Of a stretch of DNA of 64,000 nt, positions 42,502-52,492 are shown piece by piece. Position numbers and translations under genes: made by a program. The stretch lies in the NCBI GenBank assembly GCA_002692725.1, contig NZLU01000034.1:62001-126000 (forward strand), written 5' to 3'. Below the pieces are notes generated by a model that did no database searches, was not told the origin of the DNA, and saw nothing but the letters and a program-made list of their open reading frames with translations. The stretch comes from Ponticaulis sp. GTDB lineage: Bacteria; Pseudomonadota; Alphaproteobacteria; Caulobacterales; Hyphomonadaceae. Within the stretch, counting starts at the first letter, position 1; each line of letters begins with the position of its first letter.

Positions 42502-45500
42502 GACGCCTCTCCTTCATGGCCCGGATCAGCCCATTCCTGCTTGCGGGAGAGCTGATCGAAATCGCTATAGGCGGAGAGAAACTGGATGCGCGGCCCGGAC
42601 AGATAGGGCGTTGTTTCGTCGGCATAGGCAGCCAATAAATCCTTCAGGCCCGAGAGGGCGGCCTGTGACATGTCTTCGGCCGACATATCCTTGTCGCGCA
42701 CGGACTGGACCCCGCCCCGCGAGCCGAATCCGACATAGAAGAATTCTGCGGGCGGGCCGGAGGGTTTGCGCTCATCTTCAGACAGAGCGGCCAGACCGCC
42801 GAGCAGGGGTAATTGCGGTGAGAGGCCAGAGGAGACCTGTTTCGCACTGGGCGGCGCACCCGTCTTGAAGTCTGTGACAACGAGCATGCCGGTATGGAGG
42901 GTTTCCACCATGTCGGCCCGACCGATCAGTTTTACGGTTTTATCCTTGATGCTGAGATCAAGACGATAGCTCTGCTCAAAAGCACGGGATTTCACAACGC
43001 CATCGCGATCGGCCATCCAACTGAGAAAGGTGTCTGAGACCTCGTGCCAGCTCGCCTGGCGTTCGGCGAGGAAGAGCGGATCGGCCCCAACCTGTGTCAT
43101 CTCGCTGGAGAACCGCGCAACCAGATGGTCTGGTGTCAGCGAGGGGGTCTCAAGCGTGTTCACGCCCTCCAACGCATTATGCAGCGCGGTGCCGATGGCG
43201 AGCGGGCTGATCGGCGCGTCGATCTTTTCGAGCGGTTCGAGCGCAAGCACTTTGCGGGCATAATAGGCATATGGATCGCGGATAAGCGTTTCGACCTCGG
43301 TGACGCTGATCTGTTTCGTGCGGGCCTCTTTGGGAGGTTTCGGTTCTGGTGGATCGACAGAACGATTTTCTGTTGGTGTGTGCTGAGTTCTGACCCAGTC
43401 GAGCACATTGCCCGTTCTACCGATCAGCAAGTCATCGGCTTTGTCGAGACTGCCAAGTGCGCCAGACGCGAGAATGCGCAGGCGCCAGAGCCAGCGCGAG
43501 GCTACGGCTGGTTTGTCATTTACGCGGAGTGAGCGCGTCAGCACCACATCCCGGGAGCAGGTCAGCTGTGCGAAGTCATGCGCTGAGAGGCCGATGCGAG
43601 CCTCAGTGTCAGGAAGGCCGATGGCCGCCCGAATATGCCGCAGCAGAAAGCCATCCGCGCCGGGGGCTTCCGGCCATGTGCTTTCATTGAGGCCAGCAAG
43701 GATCATCCGGTCACAACATTGAAGCCGCGCCTCAAGTGGTCCCCAGATGAAGAGGCAGGGGTGGGGCGGCGTTTCATTCGGGACGCGGATGTCTGAGGCT
43801 AATTGCGTGACGAAGGGTTTGAGATCGTCCTTGCCAATCTCGGGCATCCAGTCGCCCATAAAGGCAAGATCTTCGAGAAAGCGTGCCGTGGCGGCCCCAT
43901 CTGAACCGGACCAGAGCATGGACGGGCCGTCATCGTCGGGATGTTTGGTCAGGGCGTCCGCAAGCTCGGCCAGCAATTCGGAAAAGGCGCGCAGACTGAA
44001 TGGTGCGCTGATCAGTGTCTCAAAGCGTTCGAGCAGCGGGCTGAACCGGTCGTGCAATTCCTCGATCAGGTGAATGGCGTCGGTGTAATTCTGGCCTGAA
44101 ATCGGAAAGCGCGTTGGGTGCTCATCGGCTTCGCTGGCCTGCTGGTCGGCGAAAATGCCCATGTCATCAAGGGATTTCCAACGGCGAAGACCACGCAGTA
44201 CGCCGCGTTCCAATAAGGAAACAAAGTCGGTTTCTTCCTCCTGACATTGCAGGACAATCCGTTCGGTCTTCAGGATGGTTGCCAAGCTGGACGCATCGCC
44301 CGGGTCGAACGCCCAATCAAGTGTCGCGAGCAGAAACTGTCCTGCAGAGGTCAGCGGGAGCGGCGTGCCAGCAGACGGACTGACATGAACATCCCAGCGT
44401 TTCAGCAAGGCAGAGACGCGGCGCGCGATCCCGGCATCAGGCGTGATGAGCGCGGCGGTTTTGTCCGGCGTCTCTAGCGTTTCGCGCAGCAAAAGCGCAA
44501 TCGCATCAGCTTCTTCGGCCTCTGTTTCGGCCTCAATCAGAGACAATCCTTGAAGGCCATTCCGGGTGAGGGTTTCGGGCGTTTCAGGGGCTGCGCGGGT
44601 CTTCAGGCGTGTCACCCAGTCAGCAGTGGTATCAGCAGGCGCAAGGGCTTCCTGAATGATTTTGCGGCGGGAGGTCAGATCGTCGTCTGCAGCATAGTCG
44701 GGCCAGAGCCGAACGGCTTCGGGCGCCGTGTTCAGCGCGGTCAGTGTCTGGCTGAAGGCGTGTTGTGGATGGCTTGGTGCCGTGTGGATGGCCTGCCAAA
44801 TGGCATGATCCATGTCGTGATCAAGTCCCGGGAAGAGGACTGCGCCTTTCGGAAGCTCAATCGCGGCCTGCATCAGCATGCGTGTTGCCGGCGTGGTCCC
44901 GGTAGACCCCGCGATAATAACGGGCGTGGCAGGCGGGGTATGCGCCCAGCGTGCACACATTGCTTCAGCTGCCAGGCGATCCTGATCATGCGTATCGGCA
45001 TACCCGTTTTCACGCAGCACATCGGGCCAGAGACGTGTGATGATTTCGAGGAACTCGACCGAGACCTGCCAATGGCGAGCAAGCTCTGCATTCTCGACCT
45101 GATCAGCGAGTGTGTCCCAGGCGACCTCACCTGACAGGGCGGCCTGATCAAGCAGGCGAGCCAGATCGCGGGCGACCGACATGGCCGATGCCAATGTAAG
45201 GCTTTCACCCCGCGATTCATGCCATTGCATTACCATGTGCGAAAGGGCGCCAAGACGTGCTCCGGCCGGCATGGGAGGGCGCACGTCGATACTGGCTAAT
45301 TCGCCTAATAGTGCCGGGTCGTTATCGCCAGCATCGCCAAGGGGCCGAATATCGGGCGGTAGAAAGGCGGGCTGATTAAGTTCCTGAAACAGGCGAGCGG
45401 CGAGCGCGCGGGCGGATCGGCGGTTTGGCACGAAGATTAGCGCATTTGCCAGCGCTTCTGGTGTCGCTTGGGCGTTGGTGATCTCGATCAGGGATCGGGC

Positions 45501-45590
45501 AAGCTCGCCAAGGAAATCGCTTCCGGCGGGAAGGGTGAAAAGGCGGTCAGGACTGCCAAAGAGTTGCTGATCAAGCAGGGATGAGGTCAT
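42498..45590 (-). CDS. addB: AddB subunit, alphaproteobacterial type
   Basis: This 1030-aa partner of AddA has no Walker A lysine near its N-terminus (NALIFVPNRRSARALAARLF), a sign of the degenerate helicase domain usual in this group. The C-terminal nuclease motif LVVTDFKTGAPPSAKQ is intact, and SVTEVETLIRDPYAYYARKVL marks the start of the nuclease domain. It probably forms the scanning and nuclease arm. It overlaps both neighbours (addA and murU) by 4 bp. Confidence 0.94.
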   Translation of the reverse strand: MTSSLLDQQLFGSPDRLFTLPAGSDFLGELARSLIEITNAQATPEALANALIFVPNRRSARALAARLFQELNQPAFLPPDIRPLGDAGDNDPALLGELASIDVRPPMPAGARLGALSHMVMQWHESRGESLTLASAMSVARDLARLLDQAALSGEVAWDTLADQVENAELARHWQVSVEFLEIITRLWPDVLRENGYADTHDQDRLAAEAMCARWAHTPPATPVIIAGSTGTTPATRMLMQAAIELPKGAVLFPGLDHDMDHAIWQAIHTAPSHPQHAFSQTLTALNTAPEAVRLWPDYAADDDLTSRRKIIQEALAPADTTADWVTRLKTRAAPETPETLTRNGLQGLSLIEAETEAEEADAIALLLRETLETPDKTAALITPDAGIARRVSALLKRWDVHVSPSAGTPLPLTSAGQFLLATLDWAFDPGDASSLATILKTERIVLQCQEEETDFVSLLERGVLRGLRRWKSLDDMGIFADQQASEADEHPTRFPISGQNYTDAIHLIEELHDRFSPLLERFETLISAPFSLRAFSELLAELADALTKHPDDDGPSMLWSGSDGAATARFLEDLAFMGDWMPEIGKDDLKPFVTQLASDIRVPNETPPHPCLFIWGPLEARLQCCDRMILAGLNESTWPEAPGADGFLLRHIRAAIGLPDTEARIGLSAHDFAQLTCSRDVVLTRSLRVNDKPAVASRWLWRLRILASGALGSLDKADDLLIGRTGNVLDWVRTQHTPTENRSVDPPEPKPPKEARTKQISVTEVETLIRDPYAYYARKVLALEPLEKIDAPISPLAIGTALHNALEGVNTLETPSLTPDHLVARFSSEMTQVGADPLFLAERQASWHEVSDTFLSWMADRDGVVKSRAFEQSYRLDLSIKDKTVKLIGRADMVETLHTGMLVVTDFKTGAPPSAKQVSSGLSPQLPLLGGLAALSEDERKPSGPPAEFFYVGFGSRGGVQSVRDKDMSAEDMSQAALSGLKDLLAAYADETTPYLSGPRIQFLSAYSDFDQLSRKQEWADPGHEGEAS

Positions 45591-46312
45591 TCGCCTGGAT
45601 TGTCCTCAATCCAGCGTTCGACTTCAGCAATCGTTTCCGGGCGGCCGACATGCATCCATTGCGCATCAAGTGGCAAACCATAGAGACGCCCGGCTTCGAG
45701 GCTTTTATTCCAGATGAGGTTTGCCGAAAACGGACGGCAGGCTTCCCCGTCATAAAGGCCTGGTTTGGTCACGCGCACCCCGGCATAGGCCCACGGGACA
45801 GAAGGCCGTTCGCCACGCCGTTCGATCCGGCCATCTTCTGTGAGGTTGAAGTCGCCCTTGCCGTCATAGCCAAGGCTGCGCGAGGTGTCGGCCAGGAGAA
45901 GCAGGTCATCCATGATTTCGGGATCATAAGCGGCACTGAGCAGATGAAACGGATTACTGGAGGGCTTCACCCAGAAGGCATCGGTGTTCACCATGAAAAT
46001 CGCCTCGTCAGGCAGTAAGTCGCGCGCCTTCACGATCGCGCCGCCGGTCTCGAGCAGCTCTTCGCGCTCGTCTGAAATCAGAATCTCAATACCGGATTTC
46101 TGCGCGAGGTGTGTTTCGACTTGTTCGGGCAGATAGTGGACATTGACCACGGCGCGCTCAATGCCAGCGGCGATGGCGTCATCGAGGAGGTAATCCATCA
46201 GCGCCTTGCCCGCGACCTCGATCAGCGGCTTTGGCGTGGTGAGCGAAAGCGGGCGCATTCGCGTTCCAAGACCTGCGGCCAGGAACATGGCGGTGCGAAT
46301 GGGTCGGTCCAT
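45587..46312 (-). CDS. murU: N-acetylmuramate-1-phosphate uridylyltransferase-like protein
   Basis: This 241-aa nucleotidyltransferase has the motif FLAAGLGTRMRPLSLTTPKPL and MVNTDAFWV for metal and nucleotide binding. With the AmgK kinase encoded just upstream it probably runs the MurNAc recycling route that goes around de novo UDP-GlcNAc synthesis. This identification relies on the pairing; other sugar nucleotidyltransferases look similar. It overlaps addB by 4 bp. Confidence 0.85.
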   Translation of the reverse strand: MDRPIRTAMFLAAGLGTRMRPLSLTTPKPLIEVAGKALMDYLLDDAIAAGIERAVVNVHYLPEQVETHLAQKSGIEILISDEREELLETGGAIVKARDLLPDEAIFMVNTDAFWVKPSSNPFHLLSAAYDPEIMDDLLLLADTSRSLGYDGKGDFNLTEDGRIERRGERPSVPWAYAGVRVTKPGLYDGEACRPFSANLIWNKSLEAGRLYGLPLDAQWMHVGRPETIAEVERWIEDNPGE

Positions 46313-46314
46313 GA

Positions 46315-47412
46315 CTACTCCGATTTCAGAAACGGAGCTGCAGTTTCGAGGATTCGGCGCAGATCGGCCAGAGCTTCATGTTGAAGGTTTTGTTTCAGAT
46401 GTCCCCACTCACGCGGCAGGAAGTCGTTATATCGGGGTTTGCCATCGCGAGAGATGAGCCGGGCGAAGACACCGATGATGCGCAGAGCATTCACTGCCCC
46501 TGCAATGGCGTAGTCGCGACCAAAATCGGCGCTATCATAACCGGTCTCGGCCAGATAATGATCGATCAGTTCAGCCTGAAGGTCAGGCGAAACATCCCGT
46601 CGCGCATCCTGAAGGAACATGGCAAGGTCCCATGCTGCCGGGCCACGCACCGCGTCCTGAAAGTCGAGAATGCCGACCCGCTGCACATCCGAGCGTTCGG
46701 GCAGCCAGATCAGATTCTCGGCGTGATAATCGCGTAAGAGAAGCACTTTTGGCAGGCGGGTGAGATGCTCGCTGAGCGTCGCAATGACGTCGTCATACTG
46801 GGCCGCCAGATCACCGGAAAATCGCACCCGCTCATCAAACGCCGGATACCATTTGGGAAACAAATCGGCGCCCGTAGTCAGGGCGAGGCGGTCATAGTCG
46901 AGGATAGGCCAGATATAATCACCCGCCGTCACGGTGTGAGGCGTGGGCGACAAATGGGCTCGTATCAGCGCATCCGCGGCGGGTCTGTAAATACTTCTCT
47001 CGTCCAGACCCTGTTCGATCTCGCGAGCGAAAACGCGATTGCCGAGATCTTCAAGCAGGCAGAGGCCACGTTCAACGTCAAAGGCAAGAACTTCAGGCGC
47101 TGACAGGCCAATAGAGCGCAAATGCTCACCAATCCCCACAAAGGCATCGACGCGGCTTGCAGCGAGACGTGTACGGCCGTTCCATCCGGCAAGAATCCGG
47201 TCCCGTTCGGAGGCGTCTGGCCCGCAGGGCTGTTCCTCATTCGCGGGCGGGGCATCCATGAGAATGTAGGATTTGTCGTCTTTTATCAGGCGTTCATAGC
47301 GTCGGGTCGAGGCATCCTGATTGATGGGGTCACTTCGCACGTCACTCAGGCCAGCCTGCGACAGGAAGTCCAGAATTTCAGCGCTTCGGTCCGGATCGGT
47401 CAAAGTGTTCAT
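46315..47412 (-). CDS. amgK: AmgK-like anomeric MurNAc/GlcNAc kinase
   Basis: This 365-aa aminoglycoside-phosphotransferase-fold kinase has the catalytic loop LLLRDYHAENLIWLPE and the metal loop GILDFQDAVRGPAAWDLAMF. AmgK makes MurNAc-1-phosphate for MurU, and the neighbouring murU supports the call. Its first 35 bp overlap the 3' end of tsaE. It ends 2 bp before murU. Confidence 0.87.
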   Translation of the reverse strand: MNTLTDPDRSAEILDFLSQAGLSDVRSDPINQDASTRRYERLIKDDKSYILMDAPPANEEQPCGPDASERDRILAGWNGRTRLAASRVDAFVGIGEHLRSIGLSAPEVLAFDVERGLCLLEDLGNRVFAREIEQGLDERSIYRPAADALIRAHLSPTPHTVTAGDYIWPILDYDRLALTTGADLFPKWYPAFDERVRFSGDLAAQYDDVIATLSEHLTRLPKVLLLRDYHAENLIWLPERSDVQRVGILDFQDAVRGPAAWDLAMFLQDARRDVSPDLQAELIDHYLAETGYDSADFGRDYAIAGAVNALRIIGVFARLISRDGKPRYNDFLPREWGHLKQNLQHEALADLRRILETAAPFLKSE

Positions 47413-47869
47413 CCAGTCGTTTCACCCATTCGGCATTTTGAGATGATAACACGGCCCGGCGGGACGAGCCCTCAAAAAGGATACGCAGTGAGAGTCGATC
47501 TGAGGGGAGAAGGTCGCCAGCATGATCAGGCCATTCTATAATGGCAATATCTTGCAGTGCATCTTCGAATCCCAGCTCGAAAAGCTCTGATGGAGTGTTA
47601 ACGCGGTAGAGGTCGAAATGCCAGAGTGAACATTCCGGCAGCTCATAGGTCTGCACCAGCGTATAAGTTGGGCTGGGCACCTCGGTTTCATCACCGAGCA
47701 AAGACTGGATGAGACCGCGCGCGAGCGTCGTTTTGCCTGCTCCCAGTTCGCCGTAGAGTGCGATAACATCTCCCGGGCGCAGAATACGGGCGAGTTTGGT
47801 GCCCAAACTCTTGGAATCGACCTCAGAAGGTAGAAAAACTTCAAAATCAGGGCTTGCATTCATGCTCAT
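47378..47869 (-). CDS. tsaE: TsaE ATPase for tRNA t6A synthesis
   Basis: This 163-aa ATPase works with TsaB and TsaD to form threonylcarbamoyl-adenosine at position 37 of tRNAs reading ANN codons. The P-loop ALYGELGAGKTTLARGLI, then VPSPTYTLVQTY, HFDLYRVN and IIEWPD are all family motifs. A second ATG at 47863 is an alternative start. It is the first gene of a six-gene minus-strand run. The divergent reductase gene begins 87 bp away. Confidence 0.95.
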   Translation of the reverse strand: MSMNASPDFEVFLPSEVDSKSLGTKLARILRPGDVIALYGELGAGKTTLARGLIQSLLGDETEVPSPTYTLVQTYELPECSLWHFDLYRVNTPSELFELGFEDALQDIAIIEWPDHAGDLLPSDRLSLRILFEGSSRRAVLSSQNAEWVKRLDEHFDRSGPKR

Positions 47870-47955
47870 TGACTAAGAGGAAGCATGTTTGACAGCAAGT
47901 GGCTTGAAAAAAATGACGCATGCGTCATAAATCACATGCGCAGATCGGGTGGAGT

Positions 47956-49197
47956 ATGTCGGTGGAATCCAGTGTAGTCGTCATCGGAGCGGGACAGGCC
48001 GGGGGCCAGGCGGCAGTCTCATTGCGCCAGTTCGGGTATGAAGGCCAGATCCATCTTGTGGGTGAGGAAGCGGCGCCACCTTATCAGCGCCCACCGCTTT
48101 CAAAAGATTATCTGAAAGGCAAGCTTGAACGCGAGCGCCTCTTTCTGAAGCCGCGCCAGTTCTATGAAGATAGCAAGATCGATCTCAAAACGGGTGTAAA
48201 GGTGACGGGCATTGATCGTCACACACGCACCGTGTCTCTTAGTCAGGGGGAAGACCTCTCCTATGACAAGCTGATCTTTGCGACAGGGTCACGCGCGCGG
48301 CAATTGCCGACCCCCGGCGCTGATCTTCAGAATGTATTCGATCTGCGGACACTGGATGATATCGGCCAGCTGAAGCCTGCCATGCAGATGGGGAATAAAC
48401 TGCTCATCGTTGGGGCCGGCTATATCGGGCTTGAGGCCGCCGCCGTGGCGCGCGAATTCGACCTCGAAGTCACCGTTCTGGAAATGGCAGACCGTGTGCT
48501 GGCCCGGGTGACCTCGCCGGTAATGTCAGACTTTTATCAGCGCCTGCATGAAAGTCAGGGCGTGTCGGTTCGTACGAATTCCATGCTGAAAGAGCTCGTC
48601 GGGCGTGATGGCCGCGTGACCTATGCTGTTCTGTCGGATGGCGAGAAGATTGACTGCGATATTGTGCTGGTCGGCATTGGTATCCTGCCGAATGAAGAAC
48701 TGGCCGCTGATGCTGGAATTGCGTGCAAAAGCGGTATTCTTGTCGATCGGGATTGCCGGACAAATGATCCGGATGTTTACGCCATTGGTGATTGTGCGCA
48801 CCGACCATTGGTTCATTATGGCCGCGACGGGCGTCTTGAGAGCGTGCATAACGCAATTGAGCAGGGAAAGATTGCAGCTGCGCACATCGTTGGTAAGGAC
48901 CGGCCCGCCGAAGATGTGCCATGGTTCTGGTCTGACCAATATAATATCAAGCTTCAGATTGCGGGCTTATCTCAAGGCTATGACGAGGTTGTGGTTCGGG
49001 GCGATCCGACCAGCCAGAGCTTTGCTGTTTTTTACTTTTTGGCAGGCAAACTGATATCAGTTGACGCCGTAAATGCCCCGCCCGAATTTCTTTCCGCGAA
49101 GCGGCTGATCGCCGCGAACGCAAAAATTTCGCCAGAAAATGTTGCAGATGTCTCCGTTTCCATGAAGGAAATCATGACAGCAGCCCTGGCACGCTAG
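47956..49197 (+). CDS. Ferredoxin reductase (rubredoxin/putidaredoxin reductase-like)
   Basis: This 413-aa FAD- and NAD(P)H-dependent reductase starts at 47956 after a GGTGGAG site. It has two dinucleotide folds: [19 protein letters not shown] for FAD and [19 protein letters not shown] for NAD(P)[26 protein letters not shown] and the C-terminal reductase dimer domain match the class-I P450 system reductase. The gene for a 2Fe-2S ferredoxin follows 23 bp later. No P450 is present in the window. Confidence 0.92.
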   Translation: MSVESSVVVIGAGQAGGQAAVSLRQFGYEGQIHLVGEEAAPPYQRPPLSKDYLKGKLERERLFLKPRQFYEDSKIDLKTGVKVTGIDRHTRTVSLSQGEDLSYDKLIFATGSRARQLPTPGADLQNVFDLRTLDDIGQLKPAMQMGNKLLIVGAGYIGLEAAAVAREFDLEVTVLEMADRVLARVTSPVMSDFYQRLHESQGVSVRTNSMLKELVGRDGRVTYAVLSDGEKIDCDIVLVGIGILPNEELAADAGIACKSGILVDRDCRTNDPDVYAIGDCAHRPLVHYGRDGRLESVHNAIEQGKIAAAHIVGKDRPAEDVPWFWSDQYNIKLQIAGLSQGYDEVVVRGDPTSQSFAVFYFLAGKLISVDAVNAPPEFLSAKRLIAANAKISPENVADVSVSMKEIMTAALAR

Positions 49198-49220
49198 ACC
49201 TCAGAGGAGCGCATAAGACT

Positions 49221-49541
49221 ATGGTGAAAATCACTTATATCGATCACGAAGGCACCAGCCGCGACGTGGATGCAAAGGTTGGCGAAAGCGTGATGGAAGC
49301 TGCCATCCGTAACAATATTCCCGGAATCGATGCCGATTGCGGCGGCGCGTGTGCCTGCGCAACCTGCCATGTCTATGTCGATGAAGCCTTCCTGCCAAAA
49401 ACCGGTGAACAGGAAGCCATGGAACAATCCATGCTGGATTTTGCGGATGGTGTTCAGGACAATTCACGTTTGTCGTGTCAGATTCAGGTCAGTGATGAAC
49501 TGGAAGGCCTGACGGTTACGACACCGGAAAGCCAGCACTAA
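49221..49541 (+). CDS. Adrenodoxin-type 2Fe-2S ferredoxin
   Basis: This 106-aa ferredoxin has the cluster ligands Cys40, Cys46, Cys49 and Cys86 ([15 protein letters not shown] and RLSCQIQV), the C-x5-C-x2-C-x36-C spacing of the adrenodoxin/putidaredoxin group. It may receive electrons from the reductase encoded just upstream and pass them to a cytochrome P450 or a similar oxygenase. Its gene is in the same operon as the reductase. Confidence 0.95.
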   Translation: MVKITYIDHEGTSRDVDAKVGESVMEAAIRNNIPGIDADCGGACACATCHVYVDEAFLPKTGEQEAMEQSMLDFADGVQDNSRLSCQIQVSDELEGLTVTTPESQH

Positions 49542-49845
49542 GCACGGCATAGTCTGCATCAGCGGCATGGCTCTGTCCTTCGGGGCCTTGCCGCCCGTGG
49601 ACGTCCTCAAGAATTCAAGTAAACACATTCAAATCGCTGATGATCAGGAGACAAACTGTCTTCTGGTCATGCTTCTATTTATTAACGCGTCCATAATTCA
49701 AAAGTTATTGAAATAAAATATGATTTTTTACTCTTTGGTTTCAAATAATTGAACCTTCCATCGAGCTGTGCGTTGACTGCTGGAATAGTCAGTCATCGGC
49801 CTATTTCAGGTTAAAGACATTGTAAGCGTAATCGACGGAGTTTTC
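49542..49845. other. Gene-free 304-bp region before the LacI gene
   Basis: The centre (about 49675-49755) is strikingly AT-rich, suggesting promoter DNA. An inverted repeat TGACTG-N10-CAGTCA lies at 49774-49795. A GTAAGCG half-site is at 49821-49827. I see no gene or terminator with a clear T-run. Confidence 0.5.
49774..49795. promoter_or_regulatory. Inverted repeat upstream of lacI-type gene
   Basis: TGACTG (49774-49779) and CAGTCA (49790-49795) are a perfect 6-bp inverted repeat with 10 bp between, about 50 bp before the GTG start. It may be an operator. A LacI-like half-site GTAAGCG lies closer to the start. Confidence 0.35.
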
Positions 49846-50895
49846 GTGGCCAGGTCCCGATCTATAACAATTAAAGAAGTTGCCGAGCTCGCCGAAGTTT
49901 CACAAATGACTGTCTCTCGGGTGCTCAATCAGTCAGATGCAGTTCGAGAGGAAACCCGCAAACGGGTTCAGGACGCGATCCGACAACTGAACTACAGACC
50001 CAATCTGATGGCGCGAAATCTGGCGCGCGGGAAGTCCCTGCTCCTGGGTGTTCTTTATCAGAACTCCAGCTCAGCTTATCTCGGCGAAATGATGGTGACG
50101 GCCCTGAAAACCTGCCGCCAGGAAGGCCATCATCTAGTGTTGGAAGATATGCCCCAGTCAGAAGATGGCAGCATTCAGCCGCAGGCGATAGCCGATCGGC
50201 TGGCGCTCGTCGGGCTGGATGGCTTGATTGTCACGCCGCTGCTCGCGCGGACGTCGGAACTGATCGACACGCTGGCTGAGCAAATCCCGCAAATGGTTGT
50301 GCTCGGCACGAACAATCTGAACTCCGGTATTACCCGAATCAGCTTTGATGATTTTTCCGGGGCGAAAAAGCTCACAGAGGCGCTGATCAACAAAGGGCAT
50401 AAGCGAATTGCGTTCCTGTCAGGACATGCGGACTGCCCCGCCTCGATCGCCCGGAGAGACGGATTTGAGGCTGCGATGGCGGATGCGGGCCTGAAAATGA
50501 CTTCAGACCTGATGATTGAAGGCGAGTACAATTTGGAAACCGGCATGGCCGCCGGCGACAAACTGCTCAGCCAGTCCAAGCGTCCGACAGCGGTTTTCTG
50601 CGCCAATGATGATATGGCAGCCGGGGTTCAGCTGGCGGCACACCGGAAGGGATTGAAACTGCCGGACGATTTGTCTGTTGCGGGCTTTGATGATACCGCC
50701 ATCGCCAATCTGGTCTGGCCGCAGATCACGACTGTACGCCAGCCGATTGGACGGATGACGCAGATTGCCGTTGAAACTCTGTCTAAGGGTAGTTTCCCAT
50801 CCGACCTTGAAGGCGCGGCCATGCTGAGCATGAACCATCTTCAGATTACCGATGTGGAGCTGATTGAACGGGACAGCGTTGCCAGCCCAAAATAA
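49846..50895 (+). CDS. LacI-family transcriptional regulator
   Basis: This 349-aa regulator starts at GTG (49846). The helix-turn-helix is TIKEVAELAEVSQMTVSRVL at residues 8-27, with the hinge helix region NYRPNLMARNLARGKS after it, and a periplasmic-binding-protein-like effector domain (LDGLIVTPLLART, GHKRIAFLSG, VFCANDDMAAGVQ, SVAGFDDTAIANL). No sugar transport or metabolism gene is adjacent; mmsA starts 100 bp downstream. The effector is unknown. Confidence 0.93.
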   Translation: MARSRSITIKEVAELAEVSQMTVSRVLNQSDAVREETRKRVQDAIRQLNYRPNLMARNLARGKSLLLGVLYQNSSSAYLGEMMVTALKTCRQEGHHLVLEDMPQSEDGSIQPQAIADRLALVGLDGLIVTPLLARTSELIDTLAEQIPQMVVLGTNNLNSGITRISFDDFSGAKKLTEALINKGHKRIAFLSGHADCPASIARRDGFEAAMADAGLKMTSDLMIEGEYNLETGMAAGDKLLSQSKRPTAVFCANDDMAAGVQLAAHRKGLKLPDDLSVAGFDDTAIANLVWPQITTVRQPIGRMTQIAVETLSKGSFPSDLEGAAMLSMNHLQITDVELIERDSVASPK

Positions 50896-50947
50896 TCCGG
50901 GGTATCAGGCAAAAAATTCTGCATTCGTCGCAGACTCTGGTTTTTGA

Positions 50948-50974
50948 CTTCGATATGTCTGCTAAGCATCGAAG
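50948..50974. promoter_or_regulatory. Inverted repeat in the mmsA promoter
   Basis: CTTCGAT (50948-50954) and ATCGAAG (50968-50974) form a perfect 7-bp inverted repeat with 13 bp between. A TATAAT at 50977-50982 follows, so the repeat would cover the -35 region of a promoter for mmsA. The regulator is unknown. Confidence 0.45.
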
Positions 50975-50995
50975 AATATAATCAGGAGGCCCCAA

Positions 50996-52492
50996 ATGCG
51001 AACAGTCACTCATTTCGTCGACGGAGAAAGCTTCGCCGGGCATTCCGGTCAGCTTGGTGACATCTACAATCCCAATACGGGCGAGGTGCAGGCACAGGTC
51101 GCGCTGGCCGGCCCACAGGATGTGGCCATTGCCGTTGACGCGGCTGAAGCGGCATTTCCGGCCTGGTCGGCGACCAACCCGCAGCGCCGCGCGCGGGTGA
51201 TGTTTGAGTTCAAGCGCCTTCTTGAAAATCACATGGATGAGCTGGCAGAGCTGCTTTCTTCCGAACATGGCAAGGTGATTGCCGATTCCAAAGGCGATAT
51301 TCAGCGCGGCATTGATGTGGTGGAGTTTGCCTGTGGCATCCCGCATCTGCAAAAAGGTGAATATACGGAAGGCGCGGGTCCGGGCATTGATGTCTTCTCC
51401 ATGCGCCAGCCTTTAGGTGTGTGCGCAGGCATTACGCCATTCAACTTTCCGGCCATGATCCCGTGCTGGATGTCAGCTGTGGCGATCGCGTGCGGGAACA
51501 CCTTCATCCTCAAGCCATCCGAAAAAGACCCGAGCGTGCCCGTGCGTCTGGCAGAGCTGTTCATGGAAGCGGGCGGGCCTCCGGGCGTGCTCAATGTGGT
51601 GCATGGCGACAAGGTGGCGGTGGATACCATTGTCGAGCACCCTGATATCAAGGCCGTCAGCTTTGTCGGCTCGTCTGACATCGCCCAATACGTTTACTCG
51701 CGCGGCACGGCGACCGGCAAGCGTGTGCAGGCCATGGGCGGGGCGAAAAACCACGGCATCATCATGCCCGACTGCAATATGGAGCAGGCTGTGAAAGACA
51801 TTGTTGGCGCAGCCTATGGTTCGGCTGGCGAACGATGTATGGCTCTGCCTGTGGCGGTGACGGTCGGCCAGAAGACGGGCGATGAGTTCGTTGAGCGCAT
51901 GCTGGATGCGGCTTCCAATCTGAAAGTCGGCATCTCCACTGACGCGGACGCGCATTACGGGCCTGTCGTCTCTGCGGCGCACAAGGCGAAGGTGGAAGAC
52001 TATATCCGCATTGGTGTGGAAGAGGGCGCGGAGCTGAAGCTCGATGGCCGGAACCACACTCTGCAGGGTTATGAAAACGGCTATTTCATCGGGCCAAGCC
52101 TGTTCGACCATGTGAAGCCGGGCATGCGCACCTATAAGGAAGAGATTTTCGGGCCTGTGCTACAGGTGGTGCGCGCTGAAACGCTCGAAGAGGCGGCGGC
52201 CCTGCCATCAAAGCACCAGTACGGAAATGGCGTGGCGATCTTTACCTCAAATGGCCGTGCGGCGCGCGAATTTGCGGCGCAGGTGAATGTCGGCATGGTG
52301 GGTATCAACGTGCCCATCCCGGTGCCGGTCTCCTACCATTCTTTTGGCGGTTGGAAGCGGTCTGCCTTTGGTGACCACAACCAGCATGGCGCGGAAGGCG
52401 TGCGGTTCTGGACCAAAGTGAAAACGGTGACCCAACGCTGGCCTGAAGGTGATATCGGCGATCAGGCCTTCATCATTCCGACCATGGGGTGA
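50996..52492 (+). CDS. mmsA: Methylmalonate-semialdehyde dehydrogenase (CoA-acylating)
   Basis: This 498-aa aldehyde dehydrogenase-fold enzyme turns methylmalonate semialdehyde into propionyl-CoA in valine degradation. The catalytic Cys281 lies in GSAGERCMALPVAV. GVCAGITPFNFPAMIP and PVSYHSFGGWKRSAFGDHNQ with GVRFWTKVKTVTQRW are typical MmsA features. GCAGGAGG-like ribosome site is present. The small gene downstream overlaps its stop by 4 bp, and mmsB lies beyond it. Confidence 0.96.
   Translation: MRTVTHFVDGESFAGHSGQLGDIYNPNTGEVQAQVALAGPQDVAIAVDAAEAAFPAWSATNPQRRARVMFEFKRLLENHMDELAELLSSEHGKVIADSKGDIQRGIDVVEFACGIPHLQKGEYTEGAGPGIDVFSMRQPLGVCAGITPFNFPAMIPCWMSAVAIACGNTFILKPSEKDPSVPVRLAELFMEAGGPPGVLNVVHGDKVAVDTIVEHPDIKAVSFVGSSDIAQYVYSRGTATGKRVQAMGGAKNHGIIMPDCNMEQAVKDIVGAAYGSAGERCMALPVAVTVGQKTGDEFVERMLDAASNLKVGISTDADAHYGPVVSAAHKAKVEDYIRIGVEEGAELKLDGRNHTLQGYENGYFIGPSLFDHVKPGMRTYKEEIFGPVLQVVRAETLEEAAALPSKHQYGNGVAIFTSNGRAAREFAAQVNVGMVGINVPIPVPVSYHSFGGWKRSAFGDHNQHGAEGVRFWTKVKTVTQRWPEGDIGDQAFIIPTMG

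Noticed and set aside
39229..45753. Long antisense frames in the addA/addB region
   Set aside because: They are composition shadows of the true coding strand, without homology or ribosome sites.
50944..50982. TTGACT/TATAAT promoter pair before mmsA
   Set aside because: The spacing is 27 bp, too long for a normal sigma-70 promoter; only the -10 element is kept.
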